This document shows, piece by piece, positions 17,008 to 25,962 of a DNA stretch of 64,000 bases (the first letter of the stretch is position 1; each line of letters begins with the position of its first letter). The DNA comes from Streptomyces griseus subsp. griseus. Its GTDB lineage: Bacteria > Actinomycetota > Actinomycetes > Streptomycetales > Streptomycetaceae. The DNA is taken from the NCBI RefSeq assembly GCF_000720255.1, contig NZ_JOJE01000012.1, forward strand, positions 101,015-165,014. Reading direction: 5' to 3'. The notes under the pieces are model-generated. The model made no database searches. It saw only the letters and a program-made list of their open reading frames with translations, and was not told the origin of the DNA. Position numbers and translations under genes: made by a program.

Positions 17008-18480
17008 TCACTCCTCCTCTTCGGGCTCCTCCGCTTCGGGCTCCTTCTCCTGCGGCTCCTCCCCGTCGTCCATCACCGGCACGTCCGTCCACGGCGCCTC
17101 ACCGAGTTCCGCCAGGGCCGTGCGTGCCGCGGGCGCGCCCAGCAGCGAGAAGTACGGGTTGATCCGCAGCGCCTCCTCCAGGTGTCTGCGGGCCGGCCCG
17201 CCCAGCCGCAGCCGCCGCTCGATCATGCCCCGGTGGTACAGGTACGACGCGCTGCGCACCATGCCCCCGTGGGCCCGGTCCGTGGCGACCGCCGCGAACC
17301 GCAGCCCCTCCTTGCTCTCCCCGGCCCGGTGCAGCGCCCATCCGAGCGCGTCCGCCACCTCGATCCCCGGCTGCCGCGCCCACTCCTCGCGCAGCAGCCG
17401 CACCGCCGTCAGCGGGTCGCCGTGGTCCGCCTCGAACACCCCGAGGACCAGATCCCCGTCGACCCCGCCCGCCGCCTCCCGCCGCACCCGGTCGCGCAGC
17501 AGGTCGTACTGCACCTTCGCCGCCTGCGACAGCCCCAGCGACTCGTACAGCTCGCCCAGCTCCAGCGCGTACTGCGGCACCGGCTGCCCCGCGAGCGCCA
17601 CCCGGTACGCGCTCAGCGCCTCCGACGTCCGCCCCAGCGCCGCCAGCGCCCGCCCCTGCCCGGCCTGCGCGGCCCGCTGGTCAGGGTCGAGCCGCACCGC
17701 CTCCTCGAAGTGCCGCAGCGCGGCCTCCCGCTCACCGCGCTCCCACGCCAGCTGCCCGGCCCGCTCCAGCCACGCCGCCCGCTCGGCCGGCGCCTGCGCC
17801 TGCGCCACCGCGTCCGACAGCGCGGCCGCCGCGTCCTCCCGCCAGCCCTGGTCCCGGTAGACGGCCGCGGCCCGCGCCAGGACGACCGGCCCGGAGTGCA
17901 GCTCGACCAAGCGGTCCAGCGCCCGCTTCGCCGCCTTGTGGTCGCCGAGCCCGGTGTAGGCGTCGATCAGCGGGGGATACGCCGTCCACCGCTTCCGGTC
18001 CGCCTTCAGCGCGGCCTCGCCCAGCTGCCGCGCCGCCCGGAAGTCCCGGCGCGCCACGGCCAGCGCCGCCAGGCCGTCCAGCGCCTCCGGGTTGCGCCGC
18101 GGGCGCACCGTCAACGACGTCCGCAGCGCCCGCTCGGCCTTCGGGTAGTACGCGGCGGCGTCGGCGGTCCGCCGGCCCTGCTCGACGTAGGCCGCCCCGA
18201 GCACCGCCCATGACCGCGCGTCCTTGGGATGCTTCCGCAGCCGCGCCTCGCGCTCGCTGATCAGCACCGCCAGATCGGGCAGCGCGGCCGGCACCCCGGC
18301 CCGTACCGCCGAACCCGCCTGCGCTCCCGGAGCCGGGCCCACCGGCCGAGCGGTCTGCCGTCCACCCTGCAGGAACAGCAGCACCGCGCCGACGACCGCA
18401 CCCACCGAGAGCAAGACGACGAGCGTCCGCCTGAGCACCCGCCCGCGCCCCTGCCTCACCGCGCCCTGTTCGTTCTCCAT
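17008..18480 (-). CDS. TPR-repeat membrane-anchored protein
   Basis: 490 residues starting at ATG 18480 (MENEQGAVRQG); an in-frame upstream start exists but would overlap the region before the next gene. One N-terminal membrane span (about residues 19-37) is followed by many helix-pair repeats with TPR spacing (for example ARSWAVLGAAYVEQGRRTADA and EAALRHFEEAVRLDPDQRAA), and an acidic Glu-rich tail. Likely an extracytoplasmic scaffold for protein contacts. Convergent with hppD, with only a 7-base gap, so the two transcripts probably overlap. No enzyme domain seen. Confidence 0.8.
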   Translation of the reverse strand: MENEQGAVRQGRGRVLRRTLVVLLSVGAVVGAVLLFLQGGRQTARPVGPAPGAQAGSAVRAGVPAALPDLAVLISEREARLRKHPKDARSWAVLGAAYVEQGRRTADAAAYYPKAERALRTSLTVRPRRNPEALDGLAALAVARRDFRAARQLGEAALKADRKRWTAYPPLIDAYTGLGDHKAAKRALDRLVELHSGPVVLARAAAVYRDQGWREDAAAALSDAVAQAQAPAERAAWLERAGQLAWERGEREAALRHFEEAVRLDPDQRAAQAGQGRALAALGRTSEALSAYRVALAGQPVPQYALELGELYESLGLSQAAKVQYDLLRDRVRREAAGGVDGDLVLGVFEADHGDPLTAVRLLREEWARQPGIEVADALGWALHRAGESKEGLRFAAVATDRAHGGMVRSASYLYHRGMIERRLRLGGPARRHLEEALRINPYFSLLGAPAARTALAELGEAPWTDVPVMDDGEEPQEKEPEAEEPEEEE

Positions 18481-18578
18481 GGCGCTCACTGTGCGGCAGC
18501 ACGACGAGCGCACCCCGGCGGCCCAAGGGGGCCGTGGGCGGGGTTCACACCGATGGCCCCGGGTGCGAACCTGTGATC

Positions 18579-19988
18579 ATGAGCCGTTTCGAAGCGCCCC
18601 GCACCGAGGACACGGCGACAACGGGCAGCCTCGTCGACCGCCTGCTGAGCGGCCTGCCCGCCGAGGCGATCCACACCGACCCCGACGTCACCGCCTCCTA
18701 CGCCAACGACATGGCCAGCTTCTGCCCGGCCGGCACCCCCGCGGTCGTCGTCCTGCCCCGCACGGTCGAACACGTCCAGCACGTCATGCGCGTCGCGACC
18801 GAGCTGCGCGTCCCGGTCGTCCCACAGGGCGCCCGCACCGGCCTGTCGGGCGCCGCGAACGCCTCCGACGGCTGCGTCGTGCTGTCCCTCACCAAGATGG
18901 ACCGCATCCTGGAGATCAACCCCGTCGACCGCATCGCCGTCGTCGAACCGGGCGTCGTCAACGCAGCCCTCTCCCGCGCGGTCGCCGAGCACGGACTCGC
19001 CTACCCTCCCGACCCCTCCAGCTGGGAGATGTGCACCATCGGCGGCAACATCGGCACCGCGTCCGGCGGGCTGTGCTGCGTGAAGTACGGGGTGACCGCC
19101 GAGTACGTTCTCGGTCTCGACGTGGTGCTCGCCGACGGGCGGCTGATGTCCACCGGCCGCCGCACCGCCAAGGGCGTCGCCGGGTACGACCTCACCCGCC
19201 TCTTCGTCGGCTCCGAGGGCTCCCTCGGCATCGTCGTACGGGCGACCCTCGCCCTGAAGCCGCAGCCGCCCGGGCAGCTGGTGCTGGCCGCCGAGTTCGC
19301 CTCCGGCGCCGCCGCCTGCGACGCGGTGTGCCGGATCATGGCGGGCGGGCACGTCCCGTCCCTCCTCGAACTGATGGACCGTACGACGGTGAAGGCCGTC
19401 AACGACCTCACCCACATGGGCCTCCCCGAGACCACCGAGGCCCTGCTCCTCGCCGCCTTCGACACCACCGACCCGGCCGCCGACCTCGCCGCCGTCGGCG
19501 CGCTGTGCGAGGCCGCCGGCGCCACCCAGGTCGTACCGGCCGAGGACGCGGCCGAGTCCGAACTGCTCCTCCAGGCACGGCGCTCCTCGCTCGTCGCGCT
19601 GGAGGCGGTCAAGGGCACCACGATGATCGACGACGTGTGCGTGCCCCGCTCCCGGCTCGGCGACATGCTCGACGGGGTCGAGCGCATCGCCGAGAAGCAC
19701 CGGCTGACCATCGGCGTCGTCGCCCACGCGGGTGACGGCAACACCCACCCCACCGTTTGCTTCGACGCCCAGGACCCCGACGAGTCCCGGCGCGCCCGCG
19801 AGTCCTTCGACGAGATCATGGCGCTCGGCCTGGAACTCGGCGGCACCATCACCGGTGAGCACGGCGTCGGCGTACTGAAGAAGGAGTGGCTGGCGCGCGA
19901 GATCGGCCCCGTGGGCGTGGAGATGCAGCGGGCCGTCAAACAGGTCTTCGACCCGCTGGGCATCCTCAATCCCGGCAAGCTGTTCTGA
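18579..19988 (+). CDS. FAD-linked oxidase, GlcD (glycolate oxidase subunit)-like
   Basis: 469 residues. The PCMH-type FAD-binding domain is seen in VPVVPQGARTGLSGAANA (about residues 80-97) and CTIGGNIGTASGGLCCVKYG. The C-terminal FAD-oxidase domain shows the metal/flavin motifs VVAHAGDGNTHPTV and GTITGEHGVGVLKKEW. The family oxidises 2-hydroxy acids such as glycolate or lactate. No companion GlcE/GlcF genes are nearby, so it may work as a single-subunit lactate/glycolate dehydrogenase. ATG 18579 fits the family start; the leader has no clear ribosome-binding site. Confidence 0.88.
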   Translation: MSRFEAPRTEDTATTGSLVDRLLSGLPAEAIHTDPDVTASYANDMASFCPAGTPAVVVLPRTVEHVQHVMRVATELRVPVVPQGARTGLSGAANASDGCVVLSLTKMDRILEINPVDRIAVVEPGVVNAALSRAVAEHGLAYPPDPSSWEMCTIGGNIGTASGGLCCVKYGVTAEYVLGLDVVLADGRLMSTGRRTAKGVAGYDLTRLFVGSEGSLGIVVRATLALKPQPPGQLVLAAEFASGAAACDAVCRIMAGGHVPSLLELMDRTTVKAVNDLTHMGLPETTEALLLAAFDTTDPAADLAAVGALCEAAGATQVVPAEDAAESELLLQARRSSLVALEAVKGTTMIDDVCVPRSRLGDMLDGVERIAEKHRLTIGVVAHAGDGNTHPTVCFDAQDPDESRRARESFDEIMALGLELGGTITGEHGVGVLKKEWLAREIGPVGVEMQRAVKQVFDPLGILNPGKLF

Positions 19989-19989
19989 C

Positions 19990-20403
19990 TCACCGCGCGA
20001 GCAGCTGGGCCAGGGCGTCGTCCAGCCCCAGCTGCTCGGCCTCGGTGCCCGGTGGCACCACCCGCAGCGTCCGCTCCAGCCAGGCCGACACCGGCGCGGC
20101 GGGCGCCTGGAGCAGTGCGTCCCCCTCGGGTGAACTCAGCGCCATCAGGACGACGGCGCGACCGTCCACCTTCGTGGGCCACACCCGCACGTCCCCGTTC
20201 CCGCACGGCCGGAACACCCCCTCGACCAGGAGTTCACGCGCGAACGTCCACTCCACCGGGTGCTCGGAGGTGATGTGGAAGGTGACGTGGACGGCGAACG
20301 GGTCTTCGCTGCGGTAGGCCAGTCTGGCCGGGACCGGGATGCTGCGCTCCGGCGACAGGACGAGTCTGATCTCCAACTCGCGTTCCACCACGGTGTGCTG
20401 CAT
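19990..20403 (-). CDS. ssgG: SsgA/SsgB-like protein (SALP) for sporulation-specific cell division
   Basis: 137 residues. The whole protein matches the SsgA-like family unique to sporulating actinomycetes: LAYRSEDPFAVHVTFH, WTFARELLVEGVFRPCGNGDVRVWP and SPEGDALLQAP are family landmarks. These proteins control septum placement and spore-wall events; SsgG is needed for correct positioning of sporulation septa. The neighbouring FAD-oxidase, RDD and M6-protease genes match the S. coelicolor ssgG (SCO2924) context as I remember it, hence the symbol. It is tail-to-tail with the FAD oxidase gene with a single base between stops. AGAGAGGAC upstream is a plausible ribosome site. Confidence 0.85.
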   Translation of the reverse strand: MQHTVVERELEIRLVLSPERSIPVPARLAYRSEDPFAVHVTFHITSEHPVEWTFARELLVEGVFRPCGNGDVRVWPTKVDGRAVVLMALSSPEGDALLQAPAAPVSAWLERTLRVVPPGTEAEQLGLDDALAQLLAR

Positions 20404-20644
20404 GGTCGTACGTCCTCTCTCCTACGGCCCTGTGGGCGGGCCCGTGCCGGGAGAGAGGGGGTTCGGCCCAAAGCATTACGCGGGTTCGGCGGGATTTTCT
20501 TCCGACTGCGTTCCGCTCGTGTGAAGTACGTGTACGAGGTTGCCCGGAAAGGAGTGGGTACGACAGGACAGGCGCTGCGGCGTGCGCCGGGATGATAGAT
20601 GTGGAGCCCCTCAACGACCCCCGAGCAGATACGGGACGACGGAC

Positions 20645-22114
20645 ATGAGCGCCCCAACCCCGGCACCCGGCGACGACAGGCCCCGCGAAGGGTATTACCC
20701 TGACCCGTCCATCCCTGGATACGTCCGGTACTGGAACGGCTCCGCCTGGGTGCCGGGCACCAGCCGTCCGGCGCCGTCCGACGGCGAACCGCTCACGCCC
20801 CCGTCCTCCGTGGAGGAGACGGGGCCGCACTTCTTCGACGAGGACCCGGAACCGGCGCCCGCCGCGGGCGACGAGCAGCAGTACGGCAACCGTCCCGAGC
20901 CGGCGTCCGCGTGGGGCGCCGAACGCTCCCGACAGTCCGGCTTCGGCGGGGAGCAGGACCGGCGGGTGTCGTGGGGCGCACCGCAGGGCGCCGATCCCAG
21001 GGTGCCGTCCGGAACCCCGTCCCAGCCCGACGGCCACTCCGCCCACACCGACGGCACGGCCACGATCCCGCCCACCGGCCCCGAACCGTCCCCGGGCCCC
21101 GGCAACCCGGCCTCCGGCAGCACCTTCGTCTTCCGCCGCCCCAGAAACGACACCCCGCCCGTCCCCGACGACGGCACGATGACGTTCCGCCGCCAACAGT
21201 CACAGCAGGGGCCGCGGGGCGGGGGCCCGGGAGCATCCCAGGGGGCGGCGGCGGGGTTCGGTACGCAAGGCCCGGTCGGTATGGGGGCTCCCGGAGCGGG
21301 TGCCGGCCCCGGCTTCGGCGCGGGCAAGGCGGCGGCCGAGCGTGCGGCGCAGGCCCAGGCTGCCCCACACAGCACCGACATCCCGAACACCCCGAACACC
21401 CCGAACATCCCGAACTCCGCCGGCGCCCCGAGCGTCGTCCCCCAACAGGCCGCCCCCGCGCAGGTGGCGGCCTCCACCCCGATGGCCGCCGACGTCGGGG
21501 GTGGGCAGCAGTCATGGGCGCAGCAGGTGCACCGGCTGGCGGAGGCGGGGGAGGACGAGCAACGCGTCGCACCCTGGAAGCCGCCCGTCGAGGACATGTT
21601 CCAGGCGGCCGCGCGACGGCAGGCGGCGGCGCGTCCCGCGGGAATGGGCAAGCGGCTCGTCGCCCGGCTCATCGACACCGTCGTCCTCGCCGCCGTCGCC
21701 GCCGCGGCCGCCGTCCCGCTCGGCGTCAAGGCGCTCGACCACGTCAACGAGAAGATCGACGAGGCCAAGCTCTCCGGCCGCACCGTCACGGTCTGGCTGC
21801 TCGACGGCACGACGGCGACCTACCTCGGCATCGTCCTCGCCGTCCTGCTCGTGTTCGGCGTCCTCTACGAGGCGGTGCCCACCGCCAAGTGGGGCCGCAC
21901 CCTGGGCAAGAAGCTGCTGGGTCTGGAGGTGCGGGACATCGAGGCGCACGAACCGCCCACCTTCGGCGGTGCCCTGCGCCGCTGGCTGGTCTACAGCGTC
22001 CCCGGCCTGCTCGGCATCGGTGTCCTCGGAGTGCTCTGGTGCCTGTTCGACCGGCCCTGGCACCAGTGCTGGCACGACAAGGCCGCGCGCACCTTCGTCG
22101 CCGGCCGCGTCTAG
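20645..22114 (+). CDS. RDD family membrane protein with DUF2510 domain
   Basis: 489 residues from ATG 20645. The N-terminus contains a DUF2510-type motif (GYYPDPSIPGYVRYWNGSAW, residues 19-38), then about 280 residues of Pro/Gly/Gln-rich low-complexity sequence including NTPNTPNIPN repeats, and finally an RDD domain of three membrane spans starting GMGKRLVARLIDTVVLA, with WGRTLGKKLLGLEV near the end. RDD proteins are integral membrane proteins of uncertain function, linked in a few cases to Na+/H+ or Na+/K+ exchange. A second RDD gene follows after 66 bases, so the pair may act together. Confidence 0.8.
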   Translation: MSAPTPAPGDDRPREGYYPDPSIPGYVRYWNGSAWVPGTSRPAPSDGEPLTPPSSVEETGPHFFDEDPEPAPAAGDEQQYGNRPEPASAWGAERSRQSGFGGEQDRRVSWGAPQGADPRVPSGTPSQPDGHSAHTDGTATIPPTGPEPSPGPGNPASGSTFVFRRPRNDTPPVPDDGTMTFRRQQSQQGPRGGGPGASQGAAAGFGTQGPVGMGAPGAGAGPGFGAGKAAAERAAQAQAAPHSTDIPNTPNTPNIPNSAGAPSVVPQQAAPAQVAASTPMAADVGGGQQSWAQQVHRLAEAGEDEQRVAPWKPPVEDMFQAAARRQAAARPAGMGKRLVARLIDTVVLAAVAAAAAVPLGVKALDHVNEKIDEAKLSGRTVTVWLLDGTTATYLGIVLAVLLVFGVLYEAVPTAKWGRTLGKKLLGLEVRDIEAHEPPTFGGALRRWLVYSVPGLLGIGVLGVLWCLFDRPWHQCWHDKAARTFVAGRV

Positions 22115-22180
22115 CGGAGCCGTACTCCGGACGGCGGCCCGCCGGATGCGGAGCCGGTGGGTTCGCGGTGCACTCGGGCC

Positions 22181-22828
22181 ATGACCACCGAACCGCCTCC
22201 CGGCTCCGGAGACCAGCCGCCGGAAGACGACGACCGCTTCAGGAAGCGGCCCCCGCAGGGCGAGGGTGCCGGTTCGCCGTACGACGCCCCGCACGGGGGT
22301 CAGCCGCCGCCCCCTCCGTACGGACAGGGCCCGGGCGGCCCGTACGGCGGGGGCCCGCACCCGGGTGATCCGCTCGCGGGCATGCCCCCGCTCGCCGACA
22401 GCGGCAAGCGCACCCTCGCGCGCATCATCGACATGATCCTCGTCGGCATCGTGGTCTGGCTGGTCACCTGGGGGTTCAACGTCCACGAGTACAACGTGGA
22501 CAGCGACCGCATCGAGGTCGGCAAGTCCCTGGGCCAGTCCGTGGTCGCCGCCGTGCTCTACATCGCGTACGACACCTTCCTGATCAGCAGGTCGGGACAG
22601 ACGCTGGGCAAGAAGTGGCTGGGCATGCGGGTGGCGAACCTCGACAACGGCGCCACTCCGTCCGTGCAGACGTCACTGGTGCGCGCGTCGGTGCTGTGGC
22701 TGCCGTTCGCGTTCTGCTGCGCCTGCGTCTGGACCATCATCTGTGGCGGCTGGAGCTTCTTCGACAAGCCGTACAAGCAGGGACTGCACGACAAGGCGGC
22801 GAAGACCGTGGTGGTCACGATGACATGA
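22181..22828 (+). CDS. RDD family membrane protein
   Basis: 215 residues: a proline/glycine-rich cytoplasmic N-terminus (residues 1-75) and an RDD domain beginning SGKRTLARIIDMILVGIVVW, with the second Arg-Asp element replaced by RSGQTLGKKWLGMRV as typical of the family. Three to four membrane spans, including the Cys-rich FAFCCACVWTIICGGW. Located directly downstream of another RDD gene; both probably arise from one duplication and are co-transcribed. Function unknown. Confidence 0.8.
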   Translation: MTTEPPPGSGDQPPEDDDRFRKRPPQGEGAGSPYDAPHGGQPPPPPYGQGPGGPYGGGPHPGDPLAGMPPLADSGKRTLARIIDMILVGIVVWLVTWGFNVHEYNVDSDRIEVGKSLGQSVVAAVLYIAYDTFLISRSGQTLGKKWLGMRVANLDNGATPSVQTSLVRASVLWLPFAFCCACVWTIICGGWSFFDKPYKQGLHDKAAKTVVVTMT

Positions 22829-22848
22829 GCCCAAGGACTACGGCGGGT

Positions 22849-23121
22849 TCAGGGAGCGGACGTCTCGCGCACCGGTTCCGGTGTGCCCGCCGTGACCGAG
22901 GCCGCCACGGGCTGTGGTGCCGGGGACGTCGCCGCGGCCCGGGGGGCCTGCTTCGGCAGGGGTACCGTCATGGCGACGAGGAGCCCTAGGGCGAGTGCGG
23001 CCAGGGCGATGACCGCGATCCCCCCACCCGAACTCGTCTGCGACAGCAACAGCATGGCGAGCGTCGAGAAGATCACGGTGCACGAACCGTAGGCGATCTG
23101 TGCGGCAGTCGGACGAGGCAT
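22849..23121 (-). CDS. Small two-span membrane protein
   Basis: 90 residues beginning MPRPTAAQIAYGSCTVIFST, with two hydrophobic segments (about residues 9-27 and 34-53) and an Ala/Pro/Thr-rich tail that would lie in the cytoplasm or periplasm. No known motif. It is convergent with the RDD gene and divergent from the M6 protease gene. Similar short proteins occur at this place in other Streptomyces, which supports it being a real gene. Function unknown. Confidence 0.65.
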   Translation of the reverse strand: MPRPTAAQIAYGSCTVIFSTLAMLLLSQTSSGGGIAVIALAALALGLLVAMTVPLPKQAPRAAATSPAPQPVAASVTAGTPEPVRETSAP

Positions 23122-23317
23122 GGCAATCGTGTCCTCGAAGTGGGGGTGTCCTACTCGGCTGCATGCCCGAACAGATCGAACAGTAAGCGTGACCTAACCA
23201 ACACTACCGGTGCACGGGGGGCGCACGGAGTCATGCCGTCCAGTAAGTGGACGAACCCGCGCGCCGGTTATGCCAAGGTCATGTGTTCGCAATGCGGACG
23301 TGGGCTCCCAATAATGC

Positions 23318-23334
23318 ACTTGACCTGCTCAAGT
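23318..23334. promoter_or_regulatory. Operator-like inverted repeat 1 (M6 protease promoter)
   Basis: Perfect inverted repeat ACTTGA-CCTGC-TCAAGT. Its half-site TTGA core recurs in the second repeat 27 bases downstream. Confidence 0.55.
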
Positions 23335-23360
23335 CAAGGTCTGTCTTTTCTTGCCAACCA

Positions 23361-23386
23361 GTAGTCAAATGTCGTCACTTGACTAC
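23361..23386. promoter_or_regulatory. Operator-like inverted repeat 2 (M6 protease promoter)
   Basis: Arms GTAGTCAA (23361-23368) and TTGACTAC (23379-23386) are perfect reverse complements separated by 10 bases. The arms contain TTGACT, which also looks like a -35 box, immediately before TATAAC (23392). Confidence 0.55.
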
Positions 23387-23465
23387 ACGCGTATAACCGC
23401 GCGCGGACTTCCATGACCAGGGACCCCCCTTCCGCGCGTACGGGCGCGTCAGGGGAGGACAGCAA

Positions 23466-25817
23466 GTGACCAGCAGACCCTGGACTTTCAGGGCCGCCGC
23501 GACGGTCGTCGCGCTCGCGGCGGCCTCGGCGACGTTCTCGACGTTCGCCGTGGCACAGGCCGCCGACCACGCGTCGGCAGGTACACCCGCAGTGGACCGG
23601 CACGACCCGCAGCCGGCCAAGATGAAGGAACACGACTTCGACGGGCCGCTGAGCAAGACTCAGGAGGCCCAGCGGGAAGAGGCCCTGAAGCAGGTCATAT
23701 CCGGCAAGGCCAAGGTCAAGGACCGCGAGGGCTCGAAGGTCGTCCAGCTCAAGAGCACCAAGGGCGACAGCAAGTACGTCGAGCTCGGCCGCGAGAAGAC
23801 CGACAAGATCTTCACGATCCTCGTGGAGTTCGGCGACAAGGTCGACAGCCGCTACGGCGGCACCCCCGGCCCGCTGCACAACAAGATAGCCAAGCCGGAC
23901 CGCAAGCAGGACAACAGCACCGCCTGGCAGGCGGACTACGACCAGAAGCACTTCCAGGACCTGTACTTCGGCGCCGGCAAGAACACCGAGTCGCTGAAGA
24001 AGTACTACGAGAAGCAGTCCTCGGGCCGCTACTCGGTCGACGGTGAGGTCACCGACTGGGTCAAGGTCCCCTACAACGAGGCCCGCTACGGCTCCAACGA
24101 CGCCTCCACCGGCGCCTGGTACGCCGTGCAGGACGGCGTCAACGCCTGGGTCGCCCAGCGCAAGGCGGCCGGTGACAGCCCCGCCAAGATCAAGAAGGAA
24201 CTGGCCGCCTTCGACCAGTGGGACCGTTACGACTTCGACGGCGACGGCGACTTCAACGAGCCCGACGGCTACATCGACCACTTCCAGATCGTGCACGCCG
24301 GTGAGGACGAGTCGGCCGGCGGCGGCGCCCAGGGTGAGGACGCCATCTGGGCCCACCGCTGGTACGCCTTCGGCACCGACTCCGGCACCACCGGCCCGGC
24401 CACCAACAAGCTCGGCGGCACCCAGATCGGCAACACCGGCATCTGGGTCGGCGACTACACCATCCAGCCGGAGAACGGCGGACTCGGTGTCTACGCCCAC
24501 GAGTACGGCCACGACCTCGGCCTGCCCGACGAGTACGACACCTCCGGCGGCGGCGACAACTCCACCGGTTTCTGGACCCTGATGTCGTCCGGCTCCTGGC
24601 TCGGCACCGGCAAGGAGGCCATCGGCGACCTGCCCGGCGACATGAACGCCTGGGACAAGCTCCAGCTCGGCTGGCTCGACTACGACGTGGCCAAGGCCGG
24701 CGTCCGGTCCAACCACAAGCTGGGCGTCGCGGAGTACAACACCGCGAACCCGCAGGCCCTCGTGGTCACGCTGCCGGACAAGCGCGTCACCACCAAGGTC
24801 GTGACCCCCGCGCAGGGCGCCACCCAGTGGTGGAGCGGCAGCGGCAACGACCTGCGCAACACCCTGTCCCGCTCGGTCGACCTGACCGGCAAGACCACCG
24901 CGAGCCTCACCCTCGACGGCTGGTGGGACACCGAGAAGGACTTCGACTACGTCTACACCGAGGTGTCCACCGACGGCGGCGCCAACTGGACGCCCGTCGA
25001 CGGCAAGCTGGCCGACGGCACCGCCATCCCCCGTGACGGCAGCGGCAAGCCCGTCCTCACCGGCACGGTCACGGCGTACCAGAAGCTGACGTACCCGCTG
25101 GACGCGTACGCGGGCAAGAAGATCGACCTGCGCTTCCGCTACCAGACCGACGGCGGTGTGGCCCAGCAGGGCTTCGCGGCCGACGAGATCACCGTCACCG
25201 CGAACGGCGCGACCGTCTTCGCCGACAACGCCGAGTCCCAGGACGCGGGCTGGACGGCGAACGGCTTCACCCGCATCGGCGCGTCCATCACGGACGACTA
25301 CCCGCAGTACTACATCGCCGAGAACCGCCAGTACGTGTCGTACGACAAGACCCTCAAGGTCGGCCCGTACAACTTCGGCTTCACGTCGACCAAGCCGTCC
25401 TGGGTCGAGCACTACGCGTACCAGAACGGTCTGCTCATCTGGAAGTGGGACACCTCCCAGGCGGACAACAACACCAGCCAGCACAAGGGCACCGGCCTGA
25501 TCCTTCCGGTCGACTCCCACCCGCAGGCGATGAAGTGGTCCGACGGCACGTTCATGCCCAACCGGGTCCAGTCCTTCGACTCGACCTTCAGCCGCTACCT
25601 GACCGACGCGTTCACGCTCCACAAGGCGGGCGCGGCGACCAAGGTCAAGGCGAGGGCCGGCGTCCCGGTCTTCGACGACGGCACGTCGACGTACTACGAC
25701 CCGAAGACCCCGCTCGCGGGCGTCAAGGTCACTGACACCAACACCCGGATCAAGATCACTCAGGAGCCGGCCGACGGCTCGACGATCTCGCTCCAGGTCG
25801 GACCGTCCGCGAAGTAG
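23466..25817 (+). CDS. Secreted M6-family (immune inhibitor A-like) metalloprotease
   Basis: 783 residues. A Sec-type signal peptide (TFRAAATVVALAAASATFST, cleavage near AQAAD) is followed by a propeptide. The catalytic domain has the zinc motif HEYGHDLGLPDEYD with His345, Glu346 and His349. A calcium-binding-like DFDGDGDFNEPDGYID lies about residue 255-270. The C-terminal half resembles the immune-inhibitor-A beta-sandwich regions (AFDNAES-like FADNAESQDAGW). It would degrade external protein, perhaps for nutrition or during development. GTG 23466 has a GGGGAGGA ribosome site. It is followed by a strong terminator, so it is monocistronic. Confidence 0.92.
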   Translation: MTSRPWTFRAAATVVALAAASATFSTFAVAQAADHASAGTPAVDRHDPQPAKMKEHDFDGPLSKTQEAQREEALKQVISGKAKVKDREGSKVVQLKSTKGDSKYVELGREKTDKIFTILVEFGDKVDSRYGGTPGPLHNKIAKPDRKQDNSTAWQADYDQKHFQDLYFGAGKNTESLKKYYEKQSSGRYSVDGEVTDWVKVPYNEARYGSNDASTGAWYAVQDGVNAWVAQRKAAGDSPAKIKKELAAFDQWDRYDFDGDGDFNEPDGYIDHFQIVHAGEDESAGGGAQGEDAIWAHRWYAFGTDSGTTGPATNKLGGTQIGNTGIWVGDYTIQPENGGLGVYAHEYGHDLGLPDEYDTSGGGDNSTGFWTLMSSGSWLGTGKEAIGDLPGDMNAWDKLQLGWLDYDVAKAGVRSNHKLGVAEYNTANPQALVVTLPDKRVTTKVVTPAQGATQWWSGSGNDLRNTLSRSVDLTGKTTASLTLDGWWDTEKDFDYVYTEVSTDGGANWTPVDGKLADGTAIPRDGSGKPVLTGTVTAYQKLTYPLDAYAGKKIDLRFRYQTDGGVAQQGFAADEITVTANGATVFADNAESQDAGWTANGFTRIGASITDDYPQYYIAENRQYVSYDKTLKVGPYNFGFTSTKPSWVEHYAYQNGLLIWKWDTSQADNNTSQHKGTGLILPVDSHPQAMKWSDGTFMPNRVQSFDSTFSRYLTDAFTLHKAGAATKVKARAGVPVFDDGTSTYYDPKTPLAGVKVTDTNTRIKITQEPADGSTISLQVGPSAK

Positions 25818-25843
25818 TCGACGTTTCCGCAGGTCAGAAGCGC

Positions 25844-25880
25844 ATCGGCGGCGACCCCCTGGCGGGTCGCCGCCGATCGT
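25844..25880 (+). terminator. Terminator of the M6 protease gene
   Basis: Perfect 14-bp stem ATCGGCGGCGACCC (25844-25857) / GGGTCGCCGCCGAT (25864-25877) with a 6-base loop; followed by CGTGTTTAG. Confidence 0.85.
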
Positions 25881-25907
25881 GTTTAGGTGCGTGCTGTGGT
25901 TTCCTTA

Positions 25908-25943
25908 TTGACACCGACGTTGACACCGACGTCGACACCGACG
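25908..25943. repeat. 12-bp tandem repeat TTGACACCGACG x3
   Basis: Copies at 25908-25919 and 25920-25931 are exact, the third (25932-25943) has one change (TCGACACCGACG). Each exact copy begins with the consensus -35 hexamer TTGACA. Located just upstream of the small gene at 25963. Confidence 0.85.
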
Positions 25944-25962
25944 CGCACGGGGGTCTGACCGC

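Larger units (their letters stand above)
23122..23465. other. Long upstream region of the M6 protease gene
   Basis: 344 bases without a gene. The right half is less GC-rich than its surroundings and holds two operator-like inverted repeats (separate entries), a TATAAC box at 23392-23397 and the ribosome site GGGGAGGA about 7 bases before GTG 23466. The arrangement suggests tight transcriptional control of the protease. Confidence 0.6.
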
